The notes under the pieces were generated by a model. It did not search any database. It was given only the letters and a program-made list of their open reading frames with translations, and had not been told where the DNA came from. A program made the translations under genes and the position numbers. From RGIG5579 sp045531235 (GTDB taxonomy: Bacteria > Bacillota > Clostridia > Oscillospirales > SIG627): 64,000 nucleotides of DNA. Within the stretch, counting starts at the first letter, position 1, and every line of letters starts with the position of its first letter. Below are positions 23,186 through 30,715 of the stretch, one piece after another. The DNA lies in contig JAZSDQ010000098.1 of assembly GCA_045531235.1 (NCBI GenBank), forward strand, positions 1 through 64,000, written 5' to 3'.

Positions 23186-24259
23186 TTATTTATTTTCCAA
23201 CCAGAATTTAATACGCTTGGAACCTTTGTGTTCTCCAAGACAGCCGCGGAGACGACCCTCCTTGTGGAAGGCGTACAGAACGCGGTAGGTCAAAGCTACC
23301 TGTGGCTTGAAAGGAGAAAGTCCGTTGTTGTATTTGCACTCGGCAATAGGCTCAGACCAAAACGCCTGCCAGTCGCTGCTATAGTCAAATTCACCAAGGG
23401 ACTTGGGTTCGCCCTCGCTGAGGATCTTTTCCAATCTTTCGTAAGCCACCTTGAAAGCACGGGGGGTTACAGGCTCTACCCGAATGCCGTCAAAGCCCTT
23501 ACCTGCGATGTGCATCTTACCGGGAGTTACCTGAGTAACAGAGCCGTGAGGCACGGAAACGATCTGCTCAATGCCCGCATCCTCGGGGAATGCAAGGGCT
23601 GAGGTAGCAAGGTAGCTTTCTTCCCCGTTCATACCAACTTCAATGGCGCGGGTAAAACAGCCGATGGTGATCAAGCCGGGAAGATCGGCATGTACGGAAA
23701 GAGAAACATTTTCACAAGGAAGCAAAGAAAGAGCATCTCTCATTGCATTTTCTGCCTTTTCGGGGGTAGCGCCTTCCAGCAAAGCTTCTCCAAGCTGTTG
23801 TACCGTAGGCTCCATTACGTGGAAATACATACCGTTTGCCAGATGATTCTTTTTCAGCGTAGCGGTTTCATAAGCGGTGACCATCATACCACGGTCGTAG
23901 TAACTCTGCGCCGTTTTATTGAGAAGCTCGTACCACTCGGGCGTGGTAACAGTACGCAAAGTGCCGTTTGCAACGAGGGCACATTTGCCGTCGTGGCTGA
24001 TAAAAGGATGAGCATGCTCAACTCGGTTGGCAGCGGGACGGGAATGGATCAATCCGCAAGTACCGGGGAAATTGATGGCGTCGGTTTCCCGGAGAAGATC
24101 GTCCAGCTCACCAAGAACTTTGGCGGTATAGATCTTTCCTTCGTGGATGGTAACGATTCCGGTTGCCTTTCCACCGTCAAAAAACTGCTCTCTGCGAAGC
24201 ATTTCAATAAGGATAGGGGCGGCACGTTTGTTACCGGAATAACCTGCAATGACACACAT
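23186..24259 (-). CDS. Stand-alone class II glutamine amidotransferase domain protein
   Basis: 357 residues. Cys2 directly after the initiator Met (MCVIAGYSGN) is the N-terminal nucleophile of class II amidotransferases. FDGGKATGIV, GLIHSRPAANR, AHPF and VANGTL match the GlmS/PurF-type glutaminase domain (about 1-200). The C-terminal third has no SIS or phosphoribosyltransferase domain, so the ammonia acceptor is unknown. A GlmS-related side family or a peptidase-like Ntn hydrolase are alternatives. AAGGAG precedes the ATG; the gene is monocistronic with its own promoter and terminator. Confidence 0.8.
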   Translation of the reverse strand: MCVIAGYSGNKRAAPILIEMLRREQFFDGGKATGIVTIHEGKIYTAKVLGELDDLLRETDAINFPGTCGLIHSRPAANRVEHAHPFISHDGKCALVANGTLRTVTTPEWYELLNKTAQSYYDRGMMVTAYETATLKKNHLANGMYFHVMEPTVQQLGEALLEGATPEKAENAMRDALSLLPCENVSLSVHADLPGLITIGCFTRAIEVGMNGEESYLATSALAFPEDAGIEQIVSVPHGSVTQVTPGKMHIAGKGFDGIRVEPVTPRAFKVAYERLEKILSEGEPKSLGEFDYSSDWQAFWSEPIAECKYNNGLSPFKPQVALTYRVLYAFHKEGRLRGCLGEHKGSKRIKFWLENK

Positions 24260-24302
24260 AACGTTTCTCCTTGTTTTTCATATTATGATATTTTGATGAT
24301 TT

Positions 24303-24331
24303 ATTTTACCATTTCAAAAAAGACGTGTCAA
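24303..24331 (-). promoter_or_regulatory. Sigma-A promoter of the amidotransferase-like gene
   Basis: TTGACA, 17-bp spacer, TAAAAT on the minus strand. Confidence 0.78.
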
Positions 24332-24414
24332 CCTTTTGACCCGCTTTCTCCATTGTTTCAGAAAACTTTATAAAATCTTGATTTTTTTGTCATTATTCTT
24401 CCCCAAAAATAAAG

Positions 24415-24438
24415 AAAAAAGACGGCTTTCGCCGTCTT
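24415..24438 (-). terminator. Terminator of the second ceramidase-like gene
   Basis: AAAAAAGACGGC-TTTC-GCCGTC, with the T tail overlapping the stop codon on the minus strand. Confidence 0.85.
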
Positions 24439-25794
24439 TTATGAATTCAGGGTTTCCAGCAGGGAAAGCATTCCCTTTACCATCACTTCATCTGCACCTT
24501 TTTTATAGCTGGAGGTCAAAACTTCATAACCACCCTCTTCGTAAGCGCGGCTCGTTCCCACATATCCGCAGGAAGCATTGGTCTGACAAGCCAGGATCAT
24601 CTTCTTAAAAGGGGATGTTTCCGAAATCCGTCTTCCAATCTCGGTAAAAGGCTCACCGGGAAGGCCTGCAAACACAAATTCTCCCAGGCGAACAGCATAT
24701 ATGGAAAACTGATAAAAATCAGGCTCTTTTTCCATTCTCACAATGCGTCTTGCCTCGGGAACGCTCATTCCGCAGGGAACATATTTTTCTCCCTTTTCAT
24801 AAGCGGCAAGATATTCGCTATAGATTTTCTTCGCTTCTTCCAAGCGAAAGGAGTCGCGGTTGGTGGGAAGATTAAGCTCTACGGCACCGAAACTGATCTT
24901 GTCTGTTTTCACTTCCTCGGCACGGTCACAAATCTTCAGGACCTCTCCTGCAATGACTCTGCCCATATAGCGGGCGTGATCGATTTTGCCTTTGGGATCT
25001 CCCTTTTCTTTTTTCTCATTGATCACACCCCAATCCGGCGCAAACGGGGTAATATGGTTCACATCCCCTTGTGGCCCCAAAAGGAACATGCATCGGCTTT
25101 CAGGGACCGCTCCTTCCAGAACAGAGCACAGGTAACCGGGCCAATCGGCACTGACGTATTCCCCGCCGACGGTATCAGCGTGAGTACCGAAATTCACAAA
25201 ATAGATATCCCCTGCCCCGTCTCTTTCCACCTTCAGAAGACGTACTTCTTCATTTGGCACACCCAAGGGATGATCGACCTCGGGATCCAGCGGTTTCGGA
25301 TTGGTCTTTACACTGCCGTCTTTCATACGGTAGCGACGAATAAAGGAAATTCCCTTGGCTTCCCCTTTGGCAAAAAACATTCTTGACGGCGCAAGATCCT
25401 CCAAGGCCTCCAGACTCGCTTCAACCGCGCACTGCTTCAAAAATTCAAGATAAGAGGGGTCTACATAGGTATCTGAGGCAAAATCTTTGCCTGTTAAAGG
25501 ACCGGTATGGGTATGGGAAACGGAAAGAAGAATGGCATCGGGAGAAAGTCCAACTTTTTCAGCAACAAGACTACGTATTTCCAAGGAAAGCGGCTTAGAA
25601 ATCAGACAGATATCCAGGGTCATCACAAGTGCCTTTTCACCCTCAGTTTCCAATATTGCCGCACGGACAAAAAGAGGATCCAATACGCCCTTGACAACAC
25701 GGGAACGATAATAACCCACCAAAGGAGTCCCCAAAGGCGGCGTGATTTCTTTTTTACCAAATCCAACACTTAAGCTAAGACCTTTTTTGTCCAT
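24439..25794 (-). CDS. Neutral ceramidase-like hydrolase without signal peptide
   Basis: 451 residues. SVGFGKKEITPPLGTPLVGY opens the neutral/alkaline non-lysosomal ceramidase N-terminal domain. LLSVSHTHTGPLTG holds the zinc-binding His pair, VNFGTHADTVGG and VSADWPGYL follow, and LLGPQGDVNHI lies mid-protein. No signal peptide or lipobox is present, unlike the relative at 6441-7787, so it should be cytoplasmic; a free ceramide substrate is then questionable. FAGLPGEPFTEIG near the C-terminus is typical of the family. The ATG follows GGAGAAGGAAG. Confidence 0.82.
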   Translation of the reverse strand: MDKKGLSLSVGFGKKEITPPLGTPLVGYYRSRVVKGVLDPLFVRAAILETEGEKALVMTLDICLISKPLSLEIRSLVAEKVGLSPDAILLSVSHTHTGPLTGKDFASDTYVDPSYLEFLKQCAVEASLEALEDLAPSRMFFAKGEAKGISFIRRYRMKDGSVKTNPKPLDPEVDHPLGVPNEEVRLLKVERDGAGDIYFVNFGTHADTVGGEYVSADWPGYLCSVLEGAVPESRCMFLLGPQGDVNHITPFAPDWGVINEKKEKGDPKGKIDHARYMGRVIAGEVLKICDRAEEVKTDKISFGAVELNLPTNRDSFRLEEAKKIYSEYLAAYEKGEKYVPCGMSVPEARRIVRMEKEPDFYQFSIYAVRLGEFVFAGLPGEPFTEIGRRISETSPFKKMILACQTNASCGYVGTSRAYEEGGYEVLTSSYKKGADEVMVKGMLSLLETLNS

Positions 25795-25811
25795 CTTCCT
25801 TCTCCAAACAT

Positions 25812-26160
25812 TTCTTTCATTTTAGCAAAAAATAGAAACACTTGTCAATCAATTCCCACAAGAAAACTCAGCAAAAAGACAATCAAAACTTTCCCATTTC
25901 CGTAATAAATCTCTTAACATCACCTTTTGAGAGTAATTTTTTAGGTACTTGCCAAAAAAATTCATAAAATATTCATTGAAAACAAAAAAACAAAAGCATT
26001 ATATCACATCGACTCTCTTTTTCTATTTTTAGAAAAATAAATTAATGAGCCGCCCTCGCCTTTAAAAAATAATTTTTTAACTTTATATGTTTATTTTGAA
26101 AAAGGAATCTCGTTTGCTTGCAATACTTGGAAAGAACTTGTAGAAATTACCGAAAATCCA
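25812..26160. other. AT-rich intergenic region without a gene
   Basis: About 350 bases between divergent genes. It is rich in A and T tracts (for example 25953-25996 and 26021-26050), which may bend DNA upstream of gdhA. I see no open frame with a ribosome binding site, no hairpin terminator and no recognisable riboswitch. Confidence 0.5.
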
Positions 26161-26188
26161 TTGTAAAAATTGGAAAAAATGCTATAAT
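26161..26188 (+). promoter_or_regulatory. Probable gdhA promoter
   Basis: TTGTAA, 16-bp spacer, TATAAT. It gives a leader of about 70 bases. Confidence 0.65.
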
Positions 26189-26266
26189 AAATCCATTGTT
26201 TGCTTAAATTTTCAATTTGGGCATAATAAATATGCGTTTCGCGAAGAGAAAAAAGGAGTTACGATA

Positions 26267-27616
26267 ATGAACGAATATGTAAAGCGCGTCATCGACTATG
26301 TAAAAGAAAAGCATAGCAGTGAACCCGAATTTGTGCAGACGGTAGAAGAAGTACTTTCTTCCGTTTCCCCTATGATCGACAAGCACCCCGAATATGAGAA
26401 GGCAGATATCCTGACCCGCATGGTTGAGCCTGAGCGTATGTTCACCTTCCGTGTGGTCTGGACCGACGATGCCGGCAATACTCATACCAATATCGGTTAC
26501 CGTTGTCAGTTCAACGGTGCCATCGGCCCCTACAAGGGAGGCCTTCGCTTCCAGAAAAATGTTTGCCCCAGCATCATCAAGTTCCTGGGCTTTGAGCAGA
26601 CCTTCAAAAACAGCCTCACCGGTCTTCCCATGGGCGGCGCCAAGGGTGGTTCCGATTTTGATCCTGCAGGTAAGAGCGATGCGGAAGTTATGCGCTTCTG
26701 CCAGTCCTTTATGACAGCACTTTACCGCTACATCGGTCCCGATATTGACGTACCCGCAGGTGATATGGGCGTAGGCGGTCGCGAGATCGGCTATCTCTTC
26801 GGTCAGTATCGCCGTCTGAAGGGCGTTTGGGAAAACGGCGTTCTCACCGGCAAGGGTCTCAGCTACGGCGGCTCTCTGGTTCGTCCCGAGGCTACCGGCT
26901 ACGGCGCTGTTTACTACCTCCAGGAAGTATTGAAGCACGAAAACGATAGCATTGAAGGCAAGCGCATTGCCGTTTCCGGCTACGGTAACGTAGGCTGGGG
27001 TATTATGAAGAAGGCCGCAGAGCTTGGCGCTAAGGTTACCTATTTTGCGGGTCCCGACGGATACATTCACGATCCCGAAGGTGTAACCGGTGAAAAGCTT
27101 GACTATATTCTGGAAATGCGCGCGAAGGATCCCATGCACTGCCAGCCCTACGCTGAAAAATACGGCGTAGAATTCGTTCCCGGTGAAAAGTGCTGGGGCG
27201 TAAAGGACGTAGATATTTATATGCCCGCTGCTGTTCAGAATGACGTTCGTATGGATTCTGCAGAGAAGATCGCCGCCTCCGGTGTAAAATACTACATCGA
27301 GGTTGCCAATATGCCCACCACCAACGATGCCCTTGAGTTCCTGCGCAAGCAGCCTCACATGATCGTTGCTCCCTCCAAGGCAGTAAACGCCGGCGGTGTT
27401 GCTGTTTCCGGTCTGGAAATGAGCCAGAACTCCGAGCGTCTCAGCTGGTCTGCCGAAGAGGTTGATGAAAAGCTGAAGACCATTATGAAAAACATCCACG
27501 ATATGAGCATGGAAGCTGCCGAGGAATACGGTCTCGGCTACGACCTGGTAGCAGGTGCAAACCTTGCAGGCTTTAAAAAGGTTGCCACCGCTATGATGGA
27601 AGAAGGTCTCTTCTAA
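26267..27616 (+). CDS. gdhA: Glutamate dehydrogenase (hexameric, NADP-type family)
   Basis: 449 residues, standard for the GdhA hexamer. GPYKGGLRF (substrate-binding lysine), LPMGGAKGGSDFDP (catalytic lysine), PAGDMGVGGREI, RPEATGYGAV and the nucleotide-binding AVSGYGNVGWG are all present. It interconverts 2-oxoglutarate plus ammonium with glutamate. AAAGGAG precedes the ATG. Cofactor choice is inferred from family resemblance only. It is monocistronic with its own promoter and terminator. Confidence 0.96.
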   Translation: MNEYVKRVIDYVKEKHSSEPEFVQTVEEVLSSVSPMIDKHPEYEKADILTRMVEPERMFTFRVVWTDDAGNTHTNIGYRCQFNGAIGPYKGGLRFQKNVCPSIIKFLGFEQTFKNSLTGLPMGGAKGGSDFDPAGKSDAEVMRFCQSFMTALYRYIGPDIDVPAGDMGVGGREIGYLFGQYRRLKGVWENGVLTGKGLSYGGSLVRPEATGYGAVYYLQEVLKHENDSIEGKRIAVSGYGNVGWGIMKKAAELGAKVTYFAGPDGYIHDPEGVTGEKLDYILEMRAKDPMHCQPYAEKYGVEFVPGEKCWGVKDVDIYMPAAVQNDVRMDSAEKIAASGVKYYIEVANMPTTNDALEFLRKQPHMIVAPSKAVNAGGVAVSGLEMSQNSERLSWSAEEVDEKLKTIMKNIHDMSMEAAEEYGLGYDLVAGANLAGFKKVATAMMEEGLF

Positions 27617-27621
27617 AAAGC

Positions 27622-27651
27622 AAAAAAAGCACCCTTTCGGGTGCTTTTTTT
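27622..27651 (+). terminator. gdhA terminator
   Basis: AAAAGCACCC-TTTC-GGGTGCTTTT followed by a T run. Confidence 0.92.
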
Positions 27652-27659
27652 ATCGATGA

Positions 27660-27692
27660 TAAAAGCCTCGATGAAAGTCATCGAGGCTTTTT
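27660..27692 (-). terminator. thrS terminator
   Basis: Fourteen-bp stem AAAAGCCTCGATGA/TCATCGAGGCTTTT with a three-base AAG centre. Confidence 0.92.
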
Positions 27693-27694
27693 AT

Positions 27695-29461
27695 TTACGC
27701 GCGTTTTTTGGTTTCGGTGGTGATCTTTTCGATAAAGGCTTCGAGAGACATCACTTCCGTTTCTGCCGTATCGCGGTTACGAACGGAAACCGTGCCTTCA
27801 TCCACTTCCTTGCCGCCGAGAATGAGCATATAAGGAACACGGTCTACCATCTGCGCTTCGCGGATCTTGTAGCCGATCTTCTCGTTTCTGTCGTCCAGCT
27901 CGCAGCGAATACCTGCGGCACGAATGGCCTTATAAACCTTTTCGGAGTATTCCATGCTCTTTTCGGAAACGGGAAGTACCTTCACCTGAACGGGAGCAAG
28001 CCATGCGGGGAACTTACCTGCAAAATGCTCGGTAAGAATACCGATAAAGCGCTCAATAGAACCGAAGCATACTCTGTGGATCATAATGGGACGCTTCTTT
28101 GCGCCGGTTTCATCTACGTATTCCAATTGGAAGTTGATGGGCATCTGGAAGTCCAGCTGAATGGTGCCGCACTGCCAGCTTCTGCCAAGGCTGTCTTCCA
28201 GGTGGAAGTCGATCTTGGGACCGTAGAACGCGCCGTCGCCTTCATTGATGATATAATCAAGACCAAGCTTTTCCAAAGCGCCTTTCAGACCTTCGGTAGC
28301 TGCTTCCCAGTCCTCATCGCTACCCATGGAGTTTTCGGGACGGGTGGAAAGCTCAATAAAGTATTTAAAGCCGAATTTGGTATATACTTCGTTGATCATA
28401 TCTACAACGCCCATAATTTCGCTGGTGATCTGATCGGGGCGCATAAAGATATGGGCATCGTCCTGAGTGAAGCAGCGCACACGGAACAGACCGTGGAGCG
28501 CGCCCTTCAGTTCGTGTCTGTGAACAAGACCAAGTTCCCCTACGCGCATGGGAAGATCACGGTAGGAGTGGGGGCTGGAACGGTAAACCATCACGCCGCC
28601 GGGGCAGTTCATCGGCTTGATGCAGTAGGTTTCTTCATCAATGGTAGTGGAATACATATTGTCCTTGTAGTGATCCCAGTGACCGCTGGTTTCCCACAGG
28701 GCGCGGTTCATGATCATAGGAGTGGAAACCTCTACGTAATGATCTCTGTAGTGGATCTCTCTCCAATAATCAATGAGGGCATTTTTCAGCGCCATACCGC
28801 GAGGCAGGAAGAAAGGAAATCCGGGGCCTTCCTCGCAAAGCATAAACAGACCCATCTCCTTGCCGATGCGGCGATGGTCACGCTTTTCTGCTTCTTCCAT
28901 CAGTCTCAGATGCTCTTCCAATTCTTCCTGAGAACGGAAAGCAATACCGCCGATACGGGTAAGCATCTTATTGTTTTTATCGTTCTTCCAATATGCGCCG
29001 GACTGCTGGGTGATCTTAAACGCCTTCAGCGCCTTGGTGTAGGTCAGGTGAGGTCCGATACACATATCAATGTATTCGCCCTGCTGATAGAAGCTGATGG
29101 GGGCGCTCTCATCCAGATCGCCGATATGCTCCACCTTATACTTCTCTTTTCTCTCTTCCATCAAAGCAATGGCTTCTTCTCTGGGAAGAATAAAAGGCTT
29201 AATGGGAAGATTCTCTTTCACAATTTTGCGCATTTCGTTTTCGATGCGAACCAGATCTTCATCGCTGAGCTTCTCCTCGCCAAGATCCACGTCATAGAAA
29301 AATCCCTTTTCCGTGGCAGGGCCAAAGGCAAAATCAGCCTGGGGATACAGGCGCTTTCCCGCCTGGGCAAGCACGTGCGCCGCCGTGTGGCGAATGACCT
29401 GAAGCTCTTCTTCGGGAGTCAGATCGTCACGGATCGCACCGTCATAACAAATTACTTTCAT
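27695..29461 (-). CDS. thrS: Threonyl-tRNA synthetase lacking the TGS domain
   Basis: 588 residues from the ATG at 29461, which sits 5 bases after AGGAGG; the ATG immediately before it is too close to the Shine-Dalgarno. The protein starts almost directly at the editing domain (IRHTAAHVLAQAGKRLYPQA), so the usual N-terminal TGS domain of about 60 residues is absent. The class II catalytic core shows VSTPMIMNRALWETSGHWDH, MNCPGGVMVYRSSPHSYRDLP, CFTQDDAHIF and HRVCFGSIERFIG; the anticodon-binding domain follows. Expression is controlled by a T-box leader reading uncharged tRNA-Thr. Confidence 0.95.
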   Translation of the reverse strand: MKVICYDGAIRDDLTPEEELQVIRHTAAHVLAQAGKRLYPQADFAFGPATEKGFFYDVDLGEEKLSDEDLVRIENEMRKIVKENLPIKPFILPREEAIALMEERKEKYKVEHIGDLDESAPISFYQQGEYIDMCIGPHLTYTKALKAFKITQQSGAYWKNDKNNKMLTRIGGIAFRSQEELEEHLRLMEEAEKRDHRRIGKEMGLFMLCEEGPGFPFFLPRGMALKNALIDYWREIHYRDHYVEVSTPMIMNRALWETSGHWDHYKDNMYSTTIDEETYCIKPMNCPGGVMVYRSSPHSYRDLPMRVGELGLVHRHELKGALHGLFRVRCFTQDDAHIFMRPDQITSEIMGVVDMINEVYTKFGFKYFIELSTRPENSMGSDEDWEAATEGLKGALEKLGLDYIINEGDGAFYGPKIDFHLEDSLGRSWQCGTIQLDFQMPINFQLEYVDETGAKKRPIMIHRVCFGSIERFIGILTEHFAGKFPAWLAPVQVKVLPVSEKSMEYSEKVYKAIRAAGIRCELDDRNEKIGYKIREAQMVDRVPYMLILGGKEVDEGTVSVRNRDTAETEVMSLEAFIEKITTETKKRA

Positions 29462-29490
29462 CATGTCCTCCTTATTCTCGGGGGGTAAAA

Positions 29491-29526
29491 AAATAACACC
29501 CCGAAAGCATTGTGCTTTCGGGGTGA
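29491..29526 (-). terminator. T-box terminator of thrS
   Basis: On the minus strand a stem of about 13 bp, CACCCCGAAAGCA/TGCTTTCGGGGTG, followed by TTATTTTTTT, directly after the T-box sequence. Confidence 0.92.
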
Positions 29527-29529
29527 GTT

Positions 29530-29703
29530 TGATCCCACGGTTCCACCCGAATTCGGATAAATATCCGCACTCTTTTCTCCGTTTCGCGGAGCGCGCCGCC
29601 ATTTCCTGCGGAACTTAAAAGGATGGTACGAAAAAAACACCGAACGGCAGCTTACACCTTGCCTGCCTCTCTGTGGAACGGCTCTTTCTTTCCGCTTGTT
29701 CCT
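29530..29703 (-). ncRNA. T-box leader of thrS
   Basis: The conserved antiterminator segment GGGTGGAACCGTGGGAT (29532-29548 on the minus strand) identifies a T-box. Upstream, the stem I region contains AGAGAGGC and a GGTGTAAGC element. The triplet ACC followed by A (near 29622-29625) is the probable threonine specifier. Transcription starts from a consensus promoter; uncharged tRNA-Thr should stabilise the antiterminator. Confidence 0.9.
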
Positions 29704-29709
29704 ATTTTC

Positions 29710-29738
29710 ATTATAATCCTTTTCTTTTTTCTTGTCAA
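29710..29738 (-). promoter_or_regulatory. Consensus sigma-A promoter of thrS
   Basis: Perfect TTGACA and perfect TATAAT with a 17-bp spacer on the minus strand. A maximal promoter suits attenuation control downstream. Confidence 0.92.
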
Positions 29739-29750
29739 TATTTGTTTTCC

Positions 29751-29779
29751 TTTACAAAAAAAGTGGGCTATGGTAAAAT
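29751..29779 (+). promoter_or_regulatory. Sigma-A promoter of uppP
   Basis: TTTACA, 17-bp spacer, TAAAAT. Confidence 0.65.
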
Positions 29780-29824
29780 GAGAAAAATACGAGCATATCC
29801 TATATAAAAATGAAAGGATACGGT

Positions 29825-30664
29825 ATGGCAAATTTTATTGAGACTTTAAAGGTTCTTTTCCTCGGCATTGTGGAGGGAATCACCGAGTGGCTTCCCATCA
29901 GCTCCACGGGGCACATGCTCCTGGTAGATGAATTTCTGCAAATGAAAGAAACGGAAGAATTTAAGGAGCTGTTTTTCATTGTGATTCAGCTCGGCGCCAT
30001 TCTGGCGGTGATCCTTCTGTTTTGGGAAAGGCTCTTCCCTTTTGAGATCCGCAAAAAGGCAGAGGGCGGCATCAAGATCAAAAAGAACATTATGATCATG
30101 TGGGGCAAAGTCGTTTTAGCCTGCATTCCCGGTGCGGCGGCAGTTTTCCTTTTTGACGATTATATCGAAGCCCATTTTGAAACGCCTACGGTTATTGCAT
30201 TGGCGCTGATCCTTTACGGCATCGCTTTTCTTATCGTTGAAAAGAAAAATGCCGATTCCCCCGGAAAAATTACTTCCGTAGACGAGATCAGCTACAAAAA
30301 TGCGTTTCTCATCGGTCTGTTTCAGGTGCTTTCCATCATTCCCGGCACCAGCCGTTCCGGCTCTACCATCATCGGCGCAAGGCTTCTCGGCATCAGCCGC
30401 GTAGCTGCCGCGGAATTTACCTTTTTCCTTGCCGTCCCCGTTATGGCAGGCTACAGTCTTTTAAAGCTCTTGAAATTCGGCTTTGATTTTACAGGCTCTC
30501 AGCTCCTGCTTCTCGGCATTGGCTGTCTTTCCGCTTTTATTACCTCTTATTTCTGTATCAAATTCTTAATGGACTATGTAAAGAAGCATTCCTTCGCTGC
30601 CTTCGGTTGGTACCGCATCGCTCTCGGCGCGGTGGTATTAGCTTACTTTCATCTTTTTCTCTAA
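29825..30664 (+). CDS. uppP: Undecaprenyl-diphosphatase
   Basis: 279 residues; integral membrane enzyme of the BacA/UppP family, recycling undecaprenyl pyrophosphate to the monophosphate carrier for cell-wall synthesis and giving basal bacitracin resistance. The signature EGITEWLPISSTGHM lies near residues 16-30 and PGTSRSGSTI near 174-183; both are catalytic. Seven to eight hydrophobic segments are visible. I choose the ATG at 29825 (AAAGGA seven bases upstream) over the one at 29810. Confidence 0.95.
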   Translation: MANFIETLKVLFLGIVEGITEWLPISSTGHMLLVDEFLQMKETEEFKELFFIVIQLGAILAVILLFWERLFPFEIRKKAEGGIKIKKNIMIMWGKVVLACIPGAAAVFLFDDYIEAHFETPTVIALALILYGIAFLIVEKKNADSPGKITSVDEISYKNAFLIGLFQVLSIIPGTSRSGSTIIGARLLGISRVAAAEFTFFLAVPVMAGYSLLKLLKFGFDFTGSQLLLLGIGCLSAFITSYFCIKFLMDYVKKHSFAAFGWYRIALGAVVLAYFHLFL

Positions 30665-30672
30665 TATGCAAT

Positions 30673-30707
30673 AAAAAAAGACCAAGCCTTGGCTTGGTCT
30701 TTTTTCT
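30673..30707. terminator. Bidirectional terminator between uppP and groEL
   Basis: AAAAGACCAAGCC/GGCTTGGTCTTTT with a TT centre, flanked by A and T runs. Confidence 0.92.
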
Positions 30708-30715
30708 TTATTCAA

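Noticed and set aside
27641..29488. A 615-codon open frame opposite thrS
   Set aside because: Complement of a certain thrS gene, with no start signal or recognisable domain.
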